Shown here: piece by piece, positions 27,266 to 36,963 of the stretch
How the letters are laid out: each line of letters opens with the position of its first letter
How positions within the stretch are numbered: the first letter of the stretch is position 1
Assembly (NCBI GenBank): GCA_964564625.1
Contig: CAZMBE010000002.1
Span: 76,266-140,265 of the forward strand
Length of the DNA stretch: 64,000 nucleotides
Origin: UBA2185 sp964564625
GTDB lineage: Bacteria > Desulfobacterota > Syntrophia > Syntrophales > UBA2185
Direction of reading: 5' to 3'
Translations under genes and position numbers: made by a program
The notes under the pieces: model-generated
The model's input: only the letters and a program-made list of their open reading frames with translations
What the model was told of the DNA's origin: nothing
Databases searched by the model: none

Positions 27266-28174
27266 ATGAACCGGACCATTACCACGGTGATAGACGCCGA
27301 GAAGTGCATAGGATGTGGTGTGTGTGTGAAAGTATGCCCGTACGGAAGCATCTCCTTGGAGGCCGGAAAAGCTGTTGTGTCCGGAGACAGATCAATGTCC
27401 TGCGGTCACTGCGCTGCCGTCTGCCCTGTTAATGCGGTAAGAGTGAATGCCCTTGACAAGGAATCATCCCGCTATAGCAGCTTCACGGGAAATGACACAT
27501 GGCTTCCCCATGGTGAATATGACACGAAAGAGCTCGTCAGGCTTATGGGTTCAAGACGGTCATGCCGTAATTACAGTGACAGAGCCGTGGGTCGGGCGTT
27601 GCTTGAGGATCTCATCAAGATCGGCATCACCGCTCCTTCCGCGACGAACAGCCAGTTATGGACGTTTACTGTGCTGCCTACGAGGAAATCCGTTCTGCAT
27701 TGTGGAGAACGAATCGCGCTCTTTTTCAGGAAGCTCAATCGCATGTCAGAAAAAAAATACCTGCGGAATTTTTTAAAATTGATCGGCAAGCCGGAGCTGG
27801 ATAAATACTTCCGTGAACATCAAGATTCCGTGGCGCAGGCGCTTAATGAATGGGAGAAGTCCGGCAGGGACAGACTTTTTCACGGGGCGACGGCAGTGAT
27901 ATTGATTGGATCAAAACCGGAAGCGTCCTGTCCAAAAGAAGATGCGCTTCTGGCCACGCAGAATATTCTCCTCGCTGCGCACAGTATGGGATTGGGTACT
28001 TGCCTTATTGGGTTTGCTGTGGAGGCCATGAAACAGGATGTCACCATCAAAAAATATTTAGGCATTCCCGATAATGAAAGGGTGTATTCCGTAATTGCCC
28101 TTGGATATCCGGATGAGAAGTACCAATGGACGGCAGGAAGAAAAAAGTATACCCTCCGCTACCATGATGTATGA
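27266..28174 (+). CDS. Ferredoxin-nitroreductase fusion protein
   Basis: A 302-residue protein with two 4Fe-4S ferredoxin motifs at the N-terminus (CIGCGVCVKVCPYG near residue 15 and CGHCAAVCPVNAV near 47) joined to an FMN-dependent nitroreductase domain (GSRRSCRNYSDRAVGRALLE, then APSATNSQLWTF, and GIGTCLIGF-like GLGTCLIGFAVEA near the end). Such fusions are common in anaerobes and pass electrons from an iron-sulfur donor to flavin; the substrate is unknown. The ATG directly follows the lemA stop codon. Confidence 0.9.
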   Translation: MNRTITTVIDAEKCIGCGVCVKVCPYGSISLEAGKAVVSGDRSMSCGHCAAVCPVNAVRVNALDKESSRYSSFTGNDTWLPHGEYDTKELVRLMGSRRSCRNYSDRAVGRALLEDLIKIGITAPSATNSQLWTFTVLPTRKSVLHCGERIALFFRKLNRMSEKKYLRNFLKLIGKPELDKYFREHQDSVAQALNEWEKSGRDRLFHGATAVILIGSKPEASCPKEDALLATQNILLAAHSMGLGTCLIGFAVEAMKQDVTIKKYLGIPDNERVYSVIALGYPDEKYQWTAGRKKYTLRYHDV

Positions 28175-28205
28175 ATCAGGGCAGGCGATTACCAGGCGTA
28201 TTGAA

Positions 28206-29858
28206 ATGAATAGTTATACAAAATTTTATGGATTTTCAGTAAATCCTTTTAGCATTACAACGGACCCGAAATTCTTTTTCCCGGCGGAAAGCCACAAAGA
28301 AGCTTTAGCCACCATGTGGTATGGGATTAATGAAAGGAAAGGATTCATCCTCATCCTGGGAGAAGAGGGTATTGGCAAGACCACGCTGATTCATAAAATA
28401 ATTACTATGTATCATCTCCATCAGTCGCCATACTTTGGGTTAGTGGGCAAGAATACATCAGCAAATCACACGCACAACAATATGGGTAGCAAGGTAAAAA
28501 TTGTTTTATTTCATCGTGGTCAAATTACCTTTGAGAAATTGTTTAAAGAAATACTGGTGAAATTAAAACTGCCCCTGAAATCTGAAATCAAGGGCTCTAT
28601 GATGCATGAGTTATATCATTACCTGATCCACTCAATAGAACTCGGTGAAAATGTTGTGGTTATTATTGATGAAGCGCACAACATAAGCCTTGAAGCGATT
28701 GAAGAATTACGCTTGCTCTCAAATCTGGAGACGAGTAAATCAAAGCTGCTGCAGATTGTACTTGTGGGTAAGCCGGAGCTTAATAAAAAACTGCGCGCGG
28801 AAGTAGTAAGACAAATCAGGCAGCGGATTGTTGTCAATTGGCAGATCAGCCCTTTAACTCACGAAGAATCCATGCAATACATCAATCACCGGTTAAACAT
28901 CGCTGGGAGCAGCAGTTCGGAGGTATTCACGGATAAAGCCTTAGACCTGATCTGTCGTCACGCGAAAGGAATTCCCCGGGCTATCAATGTTCTGTGCAGC
29001 AACGCACTTTCAATCGGTTATAATCTTTCCGAGAAAAAAATTTCCGCTTCTATTGTGAGAAAAATTAGGAACAATAAAGAACTTCTCACACCGAGAAGGG
29101 TTGATAATCTGAGTTTGGGAATAAAAAAAAATCTATTCCAGAAAATCTCCTATGTATTTCTCGCGCTGGTTGTCCTTGCGCTGGCTACATTCTTAGGGAA
29201 GGACTCTATTGAACATATCATTACTAAAGAGAAGTTGAACAAATTGATCGATCTATCGATCTTGTGGGACAAAGGTGATACTTCCACGTCTAAGGGTACG
29301 CGTTTTGTTATTCCTGAAATTGATTCATCACGCCCGGGTACAGATGTCGCTGCTACCCCTCATAAAACTCTCCAGACAAGTACCCCATCAGCAATCACTA
29401 TGGATCGTCTCGATACGGGGATTCAAGTTAAAACAACAGTCGAAGCGAAAGCGGGAACATATCTGTCTTTACTGGCTCTGGAACATTATAATGTAGTGAA
29501 TACAACACTTATTGATCATATATTGGAGCTTAACCCTGAAATTACTGACCCAAACCTGATTCCGGTCAAGCAGAAGATCAAAATTCCGGAAATTACGGAA
29601 TCGCTTCTTGTCAAACAGTCTTCAGATGGTACATGTACGATACACCTGGCAACGTTTTCTAATCATAGGCATGCTGCGCGCTATGTAAATGATATTGATT
29701 TTAAGGGAAAAGAAGTTAAGGTTGTTCCGCTGAAAGTCTCACGAACAGATGCGTGGTATAGAGTCATGGCAGGACCGTTTTCCGATAGGGGCGAGGCATT
29801 GAAGGCCGTCGATGAAATGAAGAAGAAGGATCTTTTGCCGTCCTTTCAACAACCATAG
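28206..29858 (+). CDS. ExeA/GspA-like AAA+ ATPase with LysM-like and SPOR domains
   Basis: A 550-residue inner-membrane ATPase. The N-terminal part has the ExeA-type opening YGFSVNPFSITTDPKFFF, Walker A LGEEGIGKTT (residues 51-60) and Walker B VVIIDEAHN near 155. A membrane helix (SYVFLALVVLALATFLG) near 318-334 separates it from a periplasmic part with a LysM-like segment (SLLALEHYNVVNTTLIDHIL, then LNPEI and KQKIKIPE) and a C-terminal SPOR domain (VMAGPFSDRGEALKAVDEMK). Both outer domains bind peptidoglycan, which fits the ExeA role of opening the wall for a secretin. No type II secretion genes are nearby. The frame is open upstream; ATG 28164, overlapping the nitroreductase stop, is an alternative start. 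Confidence 0.85.
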   Translation: MNSYTKFYGFSVNPFSITTDPKFFFPAESHKEALATMWYGINERKGFILILGEEGIGKTTLIHKIITMYHLHQSPYFGLVGKNTSANHTHNNMGSKVKIVLFHRGQITFEKLFKEILVKLKLPLKSEIKGSMMHELYHYLIHSIELGENVVVIIDEAHNISLEAIEELRLLSNLETSKSKLLQIVLVGKPELNKKLRAEVVRQIRQRIVVNWQISPLTHEESMQYINHRLNIAGSSSSEVFTDKALDLICRHAKGIPRAINVLCSNALSIGYNLSEKKISASIVRKIRNNKELLTPRRVDNLSLGIKKNLFQKISYVFLALVVLALATFLGKDSIEHIITKEKLNKLIDLSILWDKGDTSTSKGTRFVIPEIDSSRPGTDVAATPHKTLQTSTPSAITMDRLDTGIQVKTTVEAKAGTYLSLLALEHYNVVNTTLIDHILELNPEITDPNLIPVKQKIKIPEITESLLVKQSSDGTCTIHLATFSNHRHAARYVNDIDFKGKEVKVVPLKVSRTDAWYRVMAGPFSDRGEALKAVDEMKKKDLLPSFQQP

Positions 29859-30061
29859 AGAAAACATTGCTCAAAGACATGAATTATACCATTTCTTCTC
29901 GTATTGAGCATTTGACATCTCTCGCAGGAATGAACAGATTTCAAGGAATATTCAGTAAAAAAGATGTGGAATAAATAGATATTGGCAAATTAACGTATGG
30001 TGTCCCCAGATTTTTTGGTCTTGTCAGATTTTTTACAGGCGATGATTGAGGGTGCAGCACA

Positions 30062-30565
30062 ATGAATAAAACATCAAAATCTTCACCTCCGGTGGTTTCC
30101 CCCTCGCGAACGGGTAGAGAATCACACACCCACTATGAACCCACCCGTCCCCGCGGCGGCTCAACGTGGCCCGTTGTTGCCGCTGTTCTCTTTACGGTGA
30201 TCTTCGTTATCTACGGCGTTGTGTATTATGTGATGAATTCTGAACCTTACAAATTATCAGAGTCTTTCATCCGCCAGAATCCTACGATAAAGGCCGAGAT
30301 CGGAGAGGTGGACAAATGCGATCCATGGTTCCCGATAGAGATGTATCCCCTTGGCCACATAGAGAATGCCATGTTTACCTTTGATGTCGTTGGAAAAAAC
30401 AAACAGGTAACGGAGGTTTCTGTGTATCTGCAAAAAATACAGAATCGGTGGCGTATCGTTTCTGCCTACTACAAAGACCGCCAGGGATTTACGAAGCCTC
30501 TTGTTGGGGAAAGCATCTCTCCTGTAGACAAATCTTCAGAGCCTCCCGGTGTTGTCAATAAATGA
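30062..30565 (+). CDS. Single-span membrane protein, Coa1-like
   Basis: A 167-residue protein with a Pro/Ser-rich cytoplasmic tail (residues 1-35), one membrane helix (WPVVAAVLFTVIFVIYGVVY, 36-55), and an outside domain beginning SEPYKLSESFIRQNPTIKAE. The short helix-beta pattern after the membrane span, with IGEVDKCDPW and ENAMFTFDVVGKNKQVTEV, resembles the Coa1 family linked in eukaryotes to cytochrome oxidase assembly; bacterial members are uncharacterised. No oxidase genes are nearby. A start with little Shine-Dalgarno character (GAGGGTGCAGCACA) precedes it. Confidence 0.5.
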   Translation: MNKTSKSSPPVVSPSRTGRESHTHYEPTRPRGGSTWPVVAAVLFTVIFVIYGVVYYVMNSEPYKLSESFIRQNPTIKAEIGEVDKCDPWFPIEMYPLGHIENAMFTFDVVGKNKQVTEVSVYLQKIQNRWRIVSAYYKDRQGFTKPLVGESISPVDKSSEPPGVVNK

Positions 30566-30785
30566 AAAGCTGTGACGAAATCCCTCAAACGGCTTTCTTG
30601 GCAATCGTGCTGCATCATCGCATGATGAAGCCCCAAAGAATTCATGAATTGAACCATCGACCCGCCATAGAAAAATACCGGCAGACTTTTCCGTGGGGTA
30701 CTATCTTTAGAAAGATTGTCTTCTGTCCTGACCAGATCTCCTGTTCTGACTGCTTCTCCATAACCCGTTCTACCTTTGAAACCCC

Positions 30786-31874
30786 TCATTTGCCTTGAAC
30801 GGTTACAATCCCGCCTATGTCCATGATGATTACTTTTTCGGGATCAATGTTTTTTGCTATGATTTGTTTTTTCAGGTCAAGAACACCAAAACCAACCGGT
30901 TCATCGCCTAGGGGAAAGGTTCCCCACTGGGCGGGAATGAAGTACCGTGCACCGAGGTCCTCAAATGCGTCCAGGGCTTCTTTTGCATCTACATGGGAAT
31001 AATGCATAAACCACCGTGGATGGTAAGCTGTCACCGGTAAAATGGCATAATCGATGCCGGGAAACCTGCGGCCGATCTCCCTGTATCCGACGAAATACCC
31101 GCTGTCGCCTCCATAGTAGATGCTCACATTAGGTGTCCTGATGAGAAAGCTCGCCCAGAGAGATTTGTTGATACCTTGCGAGATACGCCTCGACCAATGC
31201 TGGGCCGGCAGACAGGTCACTGTGACGCCGTTTCCCGCATCGGCTGATTCCCACCAATCCATCTCTGTGACGCTTTTCGTCCCCGTACCATCTTCCACCT
31301 GACGCTTCAATCCGAGAGGAACAAAGACCCGTGTGTTGTCGGGCAAAGCCCGAATACTTGCCTTGTCGAAGTGATCATAGTGGTTGTGGGAGACAAGTAC
31401 ATTCACTTTCGCATTGTAGCCCTTGAGTTCTTCGGCGGCTATGGCGGGAGAGGTCTTTCGCTTGATGACAAGGGCGCGCCCGGAGAACATGGGATCAGTG
31501 AGCCAGTACTCCCCGTTGATCCGAATCAGGAAGGTGGAATGCCCGACCCAAGCAATCAAGTCTCCCTCTGGCATCGACCGAATTCGCCCTGACAGATTTG
31601 AAACGGAGTTCGGCATGAAGGCTTTTTCTTCCTCGGTGTAAATCCGTTCTCCCGCGGTGAACTTCCAGCTCAGGAAGCGCCCGAAACCGCCCCGTTCCAT
31701 TGGCATCCAGGGGTTAAAGAAACGTCCATCCCGCATATGCGGTGCATAGAGCATTTCCTGTTTTTGATTCTCTACATCCCGGCGCCATTGCATCTCGTCG
31801 AAGGGAGGAGGGGGCGCGGTACAGGCGATAAGAACGAAAAGACACACCCCATGAACCAACACGGATACTCTCAT
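30786..31874 (-). CDS. Metallo-beta-lactamase-fold lipoprotein, NAPE-PLD-like
   Basis: A 362-residue protein with a lipoprotein signal (VLVHGVCLFVLIACTAPPPP, lipobox LIAC). The mature part is a metallo-beta-lactamase-fold hydrolase: WVGHSTFLIRINGEYWLTDP, the metal motif SHNHYDHFD, YGGDSGYF and SHVDAKEAL supply the metal ligands. This arrangement matches the UlaG/NAPE-PLD branch, which includes N-acylphosphatidylethanolamine phospholipase D; an outer-membrane or periplasmic lipid substrate is possible but not shown. It stands alone. Confidence 0.85.
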   Translation of the reverse strand: MRVSVLVHGVCLFVLIACTAPPPPFDEMQWRRDVENQKQEMLYAPHMRDGRFFNPWMPMERGGFGRFLSWKFTAGERIYTEEEKAFMPNSVSNLSGRIRSMPEGDLIAWVGHSTFLIRINGEYWLTDPMFSGRALVIKRKTSPAIAAEELKGYNAKVNVLVSHNHYDHFDKASIRALPDNTRVFVPLGLKRQVEDGTGTKSVTEMDWWESADAGNGVTVTCLPAQHWSRRISQGINKSLWASFLIRTPNVSIYYGGDSGYFVGYREIGRRFPGIDYAILPVTAYHPRWFMHYSHVDAKEALDAFEDLGARYFIPAQWGTFPLGDEPVGFGVLDLKKQIIAKNIDPEKVIIMDIGGIVTVQGK

Positions 31875-32006
31875 ACATCACTCACTCGCAAGATGTTGGA
31901 TTTGAAAACCCGCATCTGCTGTGTATTTGCATATCAATCCATGATGAAAATTTTAAAAAACTTTAGGAGGCAGTTTTCGAATACCTCTTAAGTTAAGGGT
32001 TTCGCT

Positions 32007-32996
32007 TTAAAAAATTAATTCAGGGAGACCGGGGAATACGGCCCGTTCTTTCTGCCATTCATACACAATCACGTCGATGTCTATTTTTTTCAACTTTGCT
32101 TCAAGTAATTGATCGATGGCTTCGGGTATGATAAGGATCAATCGGGGTCGTTCCGGCAGATCCGTATTGGCGAGTAACAGGTGGGCGACACCCTGGTGTA
32201 TGCTTTTTTCTGATGAATCCGTGAGTACCTCAAAGACGGATGTTATTTCCTCCTTTTTATTTGCCATAAAAAGGTCACGTTCAAGGTCGTTTGCGGCTTT
32301 GAAACCCCGGCGAATAAGGTCGTCATGGAGATCCTTTATAATCAAGCCGTGGTCGCACGCGAATCCGGGATTGATTCCCGGGTGGGTGTGGCTCTTACCG
32401 ATACGCTCTTCCCTAAAAGAGAGTTCTTCAAAAGTCATTTCCAGTTGATGCGAACGGGAAGAAAAACTGTTTTTTATCGTATCTATTTTGCGGACGAATT
32501 GTGTAAGCTGCCTGACAAACAGGGGTGAATTCAACGCACCGATCAAAGCCACGGTGGTGTCCACAGCGCCGTCTTCCATTATGTCCCACACGCCGCGGTA
32601 GTGGTCCGCGAACAGCGATTTTCCCACTCCCTTTTTACTGCCACCGAGTATACCCCGATGTATGACAAATATCCGGCCATCGCGGTCTGCCGCCAGCGCA
32701 CCGCCGATTCTCCTGTCTATGCCTCGTATGGGGAAGTTGATTTCACACGTAATCGGAACGGGGGATGACCCTGATGGCTTTCCAGTCCCGAAGGCGTGCC
32801 AGAAACGGCTCTCTGATATCTTCTTGTGATAGATCCATATCCCCAGACTTTCAGACCAGGAAACTTTCGCCTTCACCGTTCCGCCGGTGTGCCCAAGAGT
32901 GACAGGGATTTTCTCATGTATGAAGGGTTTGAAGCACTTTATGAATTGTCGCCGATATTTCCTGATGACAGATTCATCGTCAATGACTTTCAGCAT
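32007..32996 (-). CDS. Hypothetical protein, possible nuclease-like C-terminal domain
   Basis: A 329-residue soluble protein without signal or membrane segment. The first half has beta-type repeats around GHTGGTVKAKVSWSESLGI and FVIHRGILGGSKKGVGKSLF. The C-terminal third (ERDLFMANKKEEITSVFEVL, then SIHQGVAHLLLAN and RPRLILIIPEAI) has the order of elements seen in PD-(D/E)XK-type folds, but the lysine of the (D/E)XK motif is missing (FEVLTD), so catalysis is doubtful. It is monocistronic as far as can be seen. Family not recognised. Confidence 0.55.
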   Translation of the reverse strand: MLKVIDDESVIRKYRRQFIKCFKPFIHEKIPVTLGHTGGTVKAKVSWSESLGIWIYHKKISESRFWHAFGTGKPSGSSPVPITCEINFPIRGIDRRIGGALAADRDGRIFVIHRGILGGSKKGVGKSLFADHYRGVWDIMEDGAVDTTVALIGALNSPLFVRQLTQFVRKIDTIKNSFSSRSHQLEMTFEELSFREERIGKSHTHPGINPGFACDHGLIIKDLHDDLIRRGFKAANDLERDLFMANKKEEITSVFEVLTDSSEKSIHQGVAHLLLANTDLPERPRLILIIPEAIDQLLEAKLKKIDIDVIVYEWQKERAVFPGLPELIF

Positions 32997-33176
32997 TATC
33001 CTTTTCTCCGTTGACCAGGCTTCAGAGTGGTATTGTATTGGTGAGATATTAAGGGTATTTACAGGAAACGCTCTGCTTAATCAAGTCGTTTTCTCATATT
33101 GTCAAAGGCATAAGAAGAATCCTGCAGAGAATACGATTAAACGGTTGAACATTACTTTACATTGCAACCCCTGTTC

Positions 33177-33194
33177 TTCCCGTGCACACGGGAA
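33177..33194. repeat. Palindrome in the 33.0-33.28 kb intergenic region
   Basis: TTCCCGTG-CA-CACGGGAA, 8-bp arms with a two-base centre. It could be an operator or part of a short hairpin. Nothing else was seen between 32997 and 33276. Confidence 0.3.
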
Positions 33195-33276
33195 TCCTCT
33201 ATGTTCAACTTATTGTGAATCCTCCTGGATCCAGCCCCCACATGTAGTTGCCGGGGTCGGGGATATGTTAACATTC

Positions 33277-33717
33277 TCAAGCTGCCTTACGCAGATCAAC
33301 GCTCCAGGATGACAATTTGTCACTTCCTTTAAAAAGGACACCTCTGCTTTGATAGTGGGTATTGCTTATCTTCAACAGGAATTCAGCGCCGGTGTATGCC
33401 CCGCTTTTTGCGCGGCATGTGGATAGAATCGCATCATTCACAATAACAAATCTGCCGAGCAGAGTCCCCAGATCGGGGTTATTCGATTCCCAGGTTGTCT
33501 GGGTTTTGCCTTCTCCGAAGGGAATAATCTCATAACGGTTATAAATCTTGATGGGTTTCTCGCCCGCAGTAATTTCCATCTCACCCTCGTTGACCCACAA
33601 TCCCTCAATATGCATGATTCTGGCTATTCCCATAAGCGGGAGGGTGTTGTCCATGTCATCAAAGTAATAACCCCGGATATTCCAGAAACCCTCTTGAAAC
33701 AAGAATGTGTGGTGCAT
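33277..33717 (-). CDS. Hypothetical protein, all-beta
   Basis: A 146-residue protein with no signal peptide or membrane segment. It begins MHHTFLFQEGFWNIRGYYFD and has many alternating hydrophobic stretches (GEMEITAGEKPIKIYNRYEI, GRFVIVNDAILS) and the pattern GKTQTTWESNNPDLGTLLGR, which suggests a small calycin-like beta barrel. I do not recognise the family. It runs in the same direction as the genes on either side but is separated from them. Confidence 0.55.
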   Translation of the reverse strand: MHHTFLFQEGFWNIRGYYFDDMDNTLPLMGIARIMHIEGLWVNEGEMEITAGEKPIKIYNRYEIIPFGEGKTQTTWESNNPDLGTLLGRFVIVNDAILSTCRAKSGAYTGAEFLLKISNTHYQSRGVLFKGSDKLSSWSVDLRKAA

Positions 33718-33897
33718 CTGTGCCTGTCTCCAGTTTATGCCAATGTTGTTTCATGTGTATTACAGACAGTCGGGACGCTTGTCCTACAGGCGATTTTCAA
33801 TTACAGAACGATAGAAAGCTATCCAATCTGTACACGTAAACCACCTGTAATTCTGATTTTACACGAATGTCATTCCAATACTGAAAAGCTGGAAACC

Positions 33898-34602
33898 TTA
33901 CTTCTTTGACAGCCTTTTTCTTGCCTGTTTCGAAACCGGGCGGTTGCGGAGAAGAACATACGTGGCGCCTGTGCCGCCGTCGTAGGACTTCGCGCTTGCA
34001 TAAGCGATTACCCACTTGCGCCAGTGACTGCGTGTAAGCCACTCACTCACCTTATTTTTCAGGACCGGCTTGCCGGGCGAAGAGAGGCCGCGTCCATGAA
34101 TGATGAGGACTGCTCTTTTCCCTGCTGTAACCGCCCATTTCAAAAATTTTTCAAATACTTCGCTTGCTTCTGTCACGCCAAGTCCGTGGAGATCAATATG
34201 GGCCTGGATGGAAAAGTCTCCCTGGTGAAGCCTCCGGGCAAATTCCGGATGTATATCATGAGCTGTGCCCTCCATATACTCGGGCGTATCGGATATCATA
34301 AATCCATCTCCATACTTCACCAGATTTTCAAGCCGTACCATGACCCCTTTTTCGGGCACATTTTTGTCGGCCTCAGGCGGTCTTGTTCCTCCATTTTCCA
34401 TTGCATGCTTATCTTCTGATATTGGTTGTACATCTTTCATGGCCTCGATAAATGCTTTTTCGTCGTTTTCCGGATCGCTCGCGATTTCACGGTCTGAGCG
34501 TGCGAGTGCGGAAGGAGCGGGGCGAGAAAGTGGCTTGCTTCTGAGAAGATTTCCCAGATCTCCAAAGGGGGCATGTTTGAGAGGCGGATCAGAGTCTTTC
34601 AT
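33898..34602 (-). CDS. Smr/MutS2-type domain protein
   Basis: A 234-residue protein ending in an Smr domain: HIDLHGLGVTEASEVFEKFL, VLIIHGRGLSSPGKPVLKN and GGTGATYVLLR are the three signature blocks (DLHG, HGxG, GGxGAxxVxL). Smr domains cleave or nick nucleic acids and occur in MutS2 and in stand-alone proteins. The first 120 residues are charged, Pro-rich and probably disordered. Cellular role not clear from the neighbourhood. Confidence 0.88.
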   Translation of the reverse strand: MKDSDPPLKHAPFGDLGNLLRSKPLSRPAPSALARSDREIASDPENDEKAFIEAMKDVQPISEDKHAMENGGTRPPEADKNVPEKGVMVRLENLVKYGDGFMISDTPEYMEGTAHDIHPEFARRLHQGDFSIQAHIDLHGLGVTEASEVFEKFLKWAVTAGKRAVLIIHGRGLSSPGKPVLKNKVSEWLTRSHWRKWVIAYASAKSYDGGTGATYVLLRNRPVSKQARKRLSKK

Positions 34603-34706
34603 CCTACAACAATACCTATAAAGCTCTCAAGGGCGTTGACTCGTGGCGTCGGCTTACCCTTACAATGACAGTATATATATTGTTCGAGATCCTGCAACGC
34701 TTTTTC

Positions 34707-35828
34707 TTAATCAAGCCGCTTGCGGAAACGACTGATCGCGCCGGTAAACACGATCACTCCCAGAATAGCCATGGCAGCGTACTGGTGCCAGAGGACGTCG
34801 AAGCCTACGCCTTTCAAGAAAATTCCCCTGATTATTACAAGCATATACCTCAAAGGATTGAGATACGTCAACCATTGCACGACAACGGGCATGTTAACAA
34901 TGGGGAAGACGAATCCGCTAAGCATGAAAAAGGGAAGCATGAAAAAGAATGTCGTCATCATTGCCTGCTGCTGCGTTTTGGAAACGGTGGAAATGAACAG
35001 ACCTACACCGAGGGTGCTTAAGAGGAAGAGGCATATTGCAAAAAAGAGAAGGAGGATGCTCCCGGCCAGGGGTATTTCAAACCAGAATACCGCGATAACC
35101 GTCACCATGACCATCTGCGCGAGAGATATGATGATGTATGGGATTGTTTTACCTAAAATAAGTTCTGCGGGTTTCATTGGGGTCACGATGAGCTGTTCTA
35201 TCGTTCCCGCCTCTTTTTCCCTGATGATGGCAATCGATGTGAGAAGGAGGGTGATCAGCATGACCACAAATGCAACGATACCGGGGACGAAAAAATGCTG
35301 GCTGTCCAGATTCGGATTGTACCAGGTTCTGATTCTCCCATCGATTTTGCCGTACTCCATATGCTGCGGGTGCAGCTCCCTGATCAATTCCCGGTTCAGT
35401 TTATCGATGACCATGACAGAGTACGCGATTCTGATGGAAGCCATGTTGCTCATGCTTCCGTCCGCGATGATTTGAATTTCCGCTGTTTCCCCTTTTCTGA
35501 TATGACTGCTCAAATCAGGTCCGATCTTGATGCCGAGATCGATTTTCCCTTTCATCAGGAGATTATCTATTTCCCGCTGGTCCTCGGTGAAGTGGGTGAT
35601 AGTGAAAATTTTGTTGGCACTTACGGCATCGATGATCAAGCGGCTTTCCCGAGCGCGGGACTGATCCAGAAGGGCGACCCGGATGTTCCTGATATCGTAA
35701 TTCACCACATATCCGAATAAGAGGAGCATGATAATTGGGGCAACGATCAGAACGCGCCTGCTGCGCGGGTCGCGAAAGAGCAGGATAAATTCTTTGCGGA
35801 CGAGTTCCCGGATGCGGAGCCCGCTCAT
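34707..35828 (-). CDS. ABC-2 type exporter permease, YbhR-like
   Basis: A 373-residue ABC-2 permease: one N-terminal membrane helix (VLIVAPIIMLLLFGYVVNY), a large periplasmic domain (about 45-170) and five C-terminal helices. The EKEAGTIEQLIVTPMKPAEL segment, just after the second helix, is the ABC-2 signature. It is the last gene of the export operon; the ATG is one base after the stop of the sister permease. The pair would form the membrane channel driven by the two ATPases. Substrate unknown; the nearest layout is E. coli YbhFSR. Confidence 0.9.
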   Translation of the reverse strand: MSGLRIRELVRKEFILLFRDPRSRRVLIVAPIIMLLLFGYVVNYDIRNIRVALLDQSRARESRLIIDAVSANKIFTITHFTEDQREIDNLLMKGKIDLGIKIGPDLSSHIRKGETAEIQIIADGSMSNMASIRIAYSVMVIDKLNRELIRELHPQHMEYGKIDGRIRTWYNPNLDSQHFFVPGIVAFVVMLITLLLTSIAIIREKEAGTIEQLIVTPMKPAELILGKTIPYIIISLAQMVMVTVIAVFWFEIPLAGSILLLFFAICLFLLSTLGVGLFISTVSKTQQQAMMTTFFFMLPFFMLSGFVFPIVNMPVVVQWLTYLNPLRYMLVIIRGIFLKGVGFDVLWHQYAAMAILGVIVFTGAISRFRKRLD

Positions 35829-35829
35829 G

Positions 35830-36963
35830 TTACAACCCCTCCCTTCTCAGTAATATGCAATTCAAGGACGCCAGAATGGCAAACATGATGACCATCACTA
35901 TATAGCTTTGCCACAAGTGAACCATCCCGAGGTTTCGCAGGTATAAACCGCTCAGAATGTCGATATAATACGTGGCGGGAACAATATACGTAACCAACTG
36001 GAGAAATGTCGGCATGTTGACCACGGGAAACACGAAGTTCGAAAGAAGCAGAGAAGGGAGGTACGTGAGGAGAATGGCGCCCTGGTTTGCCAGAAGCTGG
36101 TTTTTGGTTACGGTAGAAATAAAGAGCCCCAGCGCTAGGGCGACGGCAAGATATATCGAAGAGGCCAGGATCATCAACCAGAAACTGGATTTCATGACGA
36201 TGCCGAAAAGGACCTGCCCCATGAGAATGGAAATCAAGACATCGATGAGTCCCACGAAGAAATAGGGAATGGCTTTACCGATCAGAAATTCACCGGCACT
36301 GATAGGCAATGATTTGATCGTTTCCATTGTTCCGTTCTCATATTCCCGGGCGATTACCAGGGACGTCAGCATGGCCCCCACGATCATAATGATGACCGCA
36401 ATGATGCCGGGAACAATGAAGTTGCGGCTTTCCAGATCTTCATTGAACCATACCCTGATGCGACCCTCCACAGGAGGCTTTATTTTCTCCATTCCCTGGC
36501 GATTTAGGAATGCTGCGAGAAGCTTCCGGTTGTACTGCTCAACGAAGGCATTCACATAGCCTCTGGTGATGCTGGCAAAATTTGGATCACTGCCGTCGAG
36601 CAGAAGCTGCAGAGGCGCTTCATGATCCGCCCGGAGGTTCTTCGTAAAGTCAGGGGGTATGACTACCACCAGTATTGCCCTCCCATGGTCTAAATATTCC
36701 GTTGCTTTTTTTGTATTGGGCAGATGTGCGGCAACATGAAAATAGGGGGAGGCGTCGAGACGGCGAATAAAATCCCGGCTCACATCGGTGTTATCATGAT
36801 CAACGACCACGGTCTCCACATTATCCACGTCCAGGCTCAGGGCGTAGCCAAACAGAAGTATGAGCAGCAAGGGAAGGGCAAACGCCAGATACAGGCTCCG
36901 GAAATCACGGATCAGATGATAGAACTCCTTGCGGGTGACGGCCCGAATGTTTATGAGTTTCAA
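35830..36963 (-). CDS. ABC-2 type exporter permease, YbhS-like
   Basis: A 377-residue ABC-2 permease with the same plan as its neighbour: helix near residues 23-43 (LYLAFALPLLLILLFGYALS), periplasmic domain, then five helices, with REYENGTMETIKSLPISAGE as the signature. The TTG at 36963 was chosen as start because AGGAG lies eight bases upstream and TTGA overlaps the stop of the ATPase gene by four bases; the longer frame opening at 37029 would add 22 residues encoded inside that ATPase gene. Confidence 0.88.
   Translation of the reverse strand: MKLINIRAVTRKEFYHLIRDFRSLYLAFALPLLLILLFGYALSLDVDNVETVVVDHDNTDVSRDFIRRLDASPYFHVAAHLPNTKKATEYLDHGRAILVVVIPPDFTKNLRADHEAPLQLLLDGSDPNFASITRGYVNAFVEQYNRKLLAAFLNRQGMEKIKPPVEGRIRVWFNEDLESRNFIVPGIIAVIIMIVGAMLTSLVIAREYENGTMETIKSLPISAGEFLIGKAIPYFFVGLIDVLISILMGQVLFGIVMKSSFWLMILASSIYLAVALALGLFISTVTKNQLLANQGAILLTYLPSLLLSNFVFPVVNMPTFLQLVTYIVPATYYIDILSGLYLRNLGMVHLWQSYIVMVIMFAILASLNCILLRREGL

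Noticed and set aside
34720..35475. 251-codon plus-strand frame inside the permease gene
   Set aside because: Antisense shadow of the ABC-2 permease; composition (Met, Arg, Ser runs) is typical of an artefact.
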